From Proteobacteria bacterium UBA3413 (GTDB lineage Bacteria > Pseudomonadota > Gammaproteobacteria > Magnimaribacterales > D2472): 5,441 nt of DNA. The stretch lies in assembly GCA_002358345.1 (NCBI GenBank), contig DEOR01000004.1:12102-17542 (forward strand), read 5' to 3'. A model generated the notes under the pieces. That model did not search any database and was not told the origin of the DNA. It saw only the letters and a program-made list of their open reading frames with translations. How positions within the stretch are numbered: the stretch's first letter is position 1; each line of letters starts with the position of its first letter. The translations under genes and the position numbers were made by a program. Of the stretch, positions 4,753 to 5,441 are shown piece by piece.

Positions 4753-5441
4753 GTGGCTAACAATCCCAAGGTCGTAATTTTGGGCGCGGGAATGAGTGCT
4801 ATTGCCTGCGCAAAAAATCTACCAGCTTCATTTGATGTGGAGTTGTATGAAAAATCTAGAGGGGTCGGTGGCAGACTATGCGCTAGAAGACATCAAAAAA
4901 CTAGATTTCATTTTGGAGCCCAGTTTTGCACTGCCACCACTCCTAGCTTCAAAAACTTCTTGGAATTGAGCCACGCTCAAAATTTTCACGGGCCTCTATT
5001 TAATGTAGGCGAAGATAAGGTAGAGGACACTAAAAACTATTACGTCCATCCAGATGGCATGCACGCTTTATTGCTGCCTTATCGTGATGCTTTAAATATT
5101 CAGTTTGAAATGAGGGCATGCGAAGTAAATGTTTCAGATCAAACCGTGGTCTTCTATAATGATCTCACGGTGCCCTATGATATCTTAATCTCATCCCTTC
5201 CCCTTCCCCAGTCTGAGACTTTGATAGAGTTTCCAGCTGCCCCCAAGAATAGTTTTTTACCATGCATTGCAGTCGGTCTCATGATGGCTGAATCAAATGT
5301 GAATAAATATAATGCCTTTAAAAACGTAAGCGAAGACATAAGTTGGATGGGTTCAAGTAAATTTTTTAATCCCGCTCTTGAGGAAACTTGGGTTATTCAA
5401 TTCTCACCGAAAGGCAGTCAAAGATTGGCATCTGAGCCTGA
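4753..5441 (+). CDS. Renalase-like NAD/FAD-dependent oxidoreductase, partial (runs off window)
   Basis: The first 229 codons of a flavin oxidoreductase of the COG3380/renalase-like amine oxidase group. The N-terminus is a dinucleotide-binding fold: VVILGAGMSA (7-16), then an acidic Glu33 ending the second strand to hold the ribose. EKSRGVGGR (33-41) and ARR (44-46) follow, then FHFGAQF (52-58). The usual family form is GAGMAGL and F-D-H-GAQ. Here the third glycine is Ala16, and the D-H pair is replaced by His53-Phe54. There is no signal peptide, so it should be cytoplasmic. The start must be GTG: an in-frame stop lies at 4741-4743 and the first ATG (codon 14) is inside the nucleotide-binding motif. 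The 2-base gap to the amidohydrolase suggests translational coupling. The substrate is unknown; relatives oxidise isomers of NAD(P)H or amines. Confidence 0.88.
   Translation, partial: MANNPKVVILGAGMSAIACAKNLPASFDVELYEKSRGVGGRLCARRHQKTRFHFGAQFCTATTPSFKNFLELSHAQNFHGPLFNVGEDKVEDTKNYYVHPDGMHALLLPYRDALNIQFEMRACEVNVSDQTVVFYNDLTVPYDILISSLPLPQSETLIEFPAAPKNSFLPCIAVGLMMAESNVNKYNAFKNVSEDISWMGSSKFFNPALEETWVIQFSPKGSQRLASEP

Noticed and set aside
1..5441. Mobile elements, CRISPR arrays, integration at the tRNA
   Set aside because: No transposase or integrase, no regularly spaced repeats, and no repeated tRNA 3' end elsewhere in the window.

Overview
The window reads as a stretch of a compact, AT-rich bacterial chromosome. 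It carries a BolA protein, a lipoprotein with a lipobox, an RND-type exporter and a tRNA gene with an encoded CCA end. This fits a Proteobacterium, and a free-living, streamlined gammaproteobacterium (marine SAR86-like) would be in keeping. That placement is inference from gene content and style and cannot be proved here. Intergenic gaps are tiny (2 to 90 bases), I see no transposase, integrase, phage gene or CRISPR, and base use looks even. This is core-type chromosome rather than an island.

Left arm, minus strand (1-1356): reading leftwards, a tRNA-Gly(UCC) gene is followed by a tightly packed cluster. The cluster holds an O6-alkylguanine-DNA alkyltransferase (ogt), a BolA-family protein whose start overlaps the ogt stop (ATGA), and the N-terminal part of an RND/MMPL exporter that starts 7 bases after bolA and runs off the window.

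Middle (1357-2412): two back-to-back promoters sit between the tRNA and a 64-residue DUF6356-type membrane protein on the plus strand. That gene's stop overlaps the stop of a convergent gene on the minus strand, which encodes an unrecognised lipoprotein. The lipoprotein seems to be built of two similar modules, each with a cysteine pair.

Right arm, plus strand (2413-5441): a secreted PhoD-like metallophosphatase is divergent from the lipoprotein. It is followed by a secreted amidohydrolase of the Xaa-Pro dipeptidase/imidazolonepropionase-like group. Only 2 bases later comes a GTG-started renalase-like FAD oxidoreductase, cut by the window end. The first two are probably periplasmic scavenging enzymes (phosphate esters, and amides or dipeptides). 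The oxidoreductase has no signal peptide and should be cytoplasmic.

Several genes have a -10-like hexamer placed 6 or 7 bases before the start codon and no Shine-Dalgarno sequence, suggesting leaderless mRNAs. I found no clear undescribed multi-gene system. The points most worth checking are the two-module lipoprotein, the A73 discriminator of the tRNA-Gly, the leaderless start pattern, and the changed motifs in the renalase-like protein.
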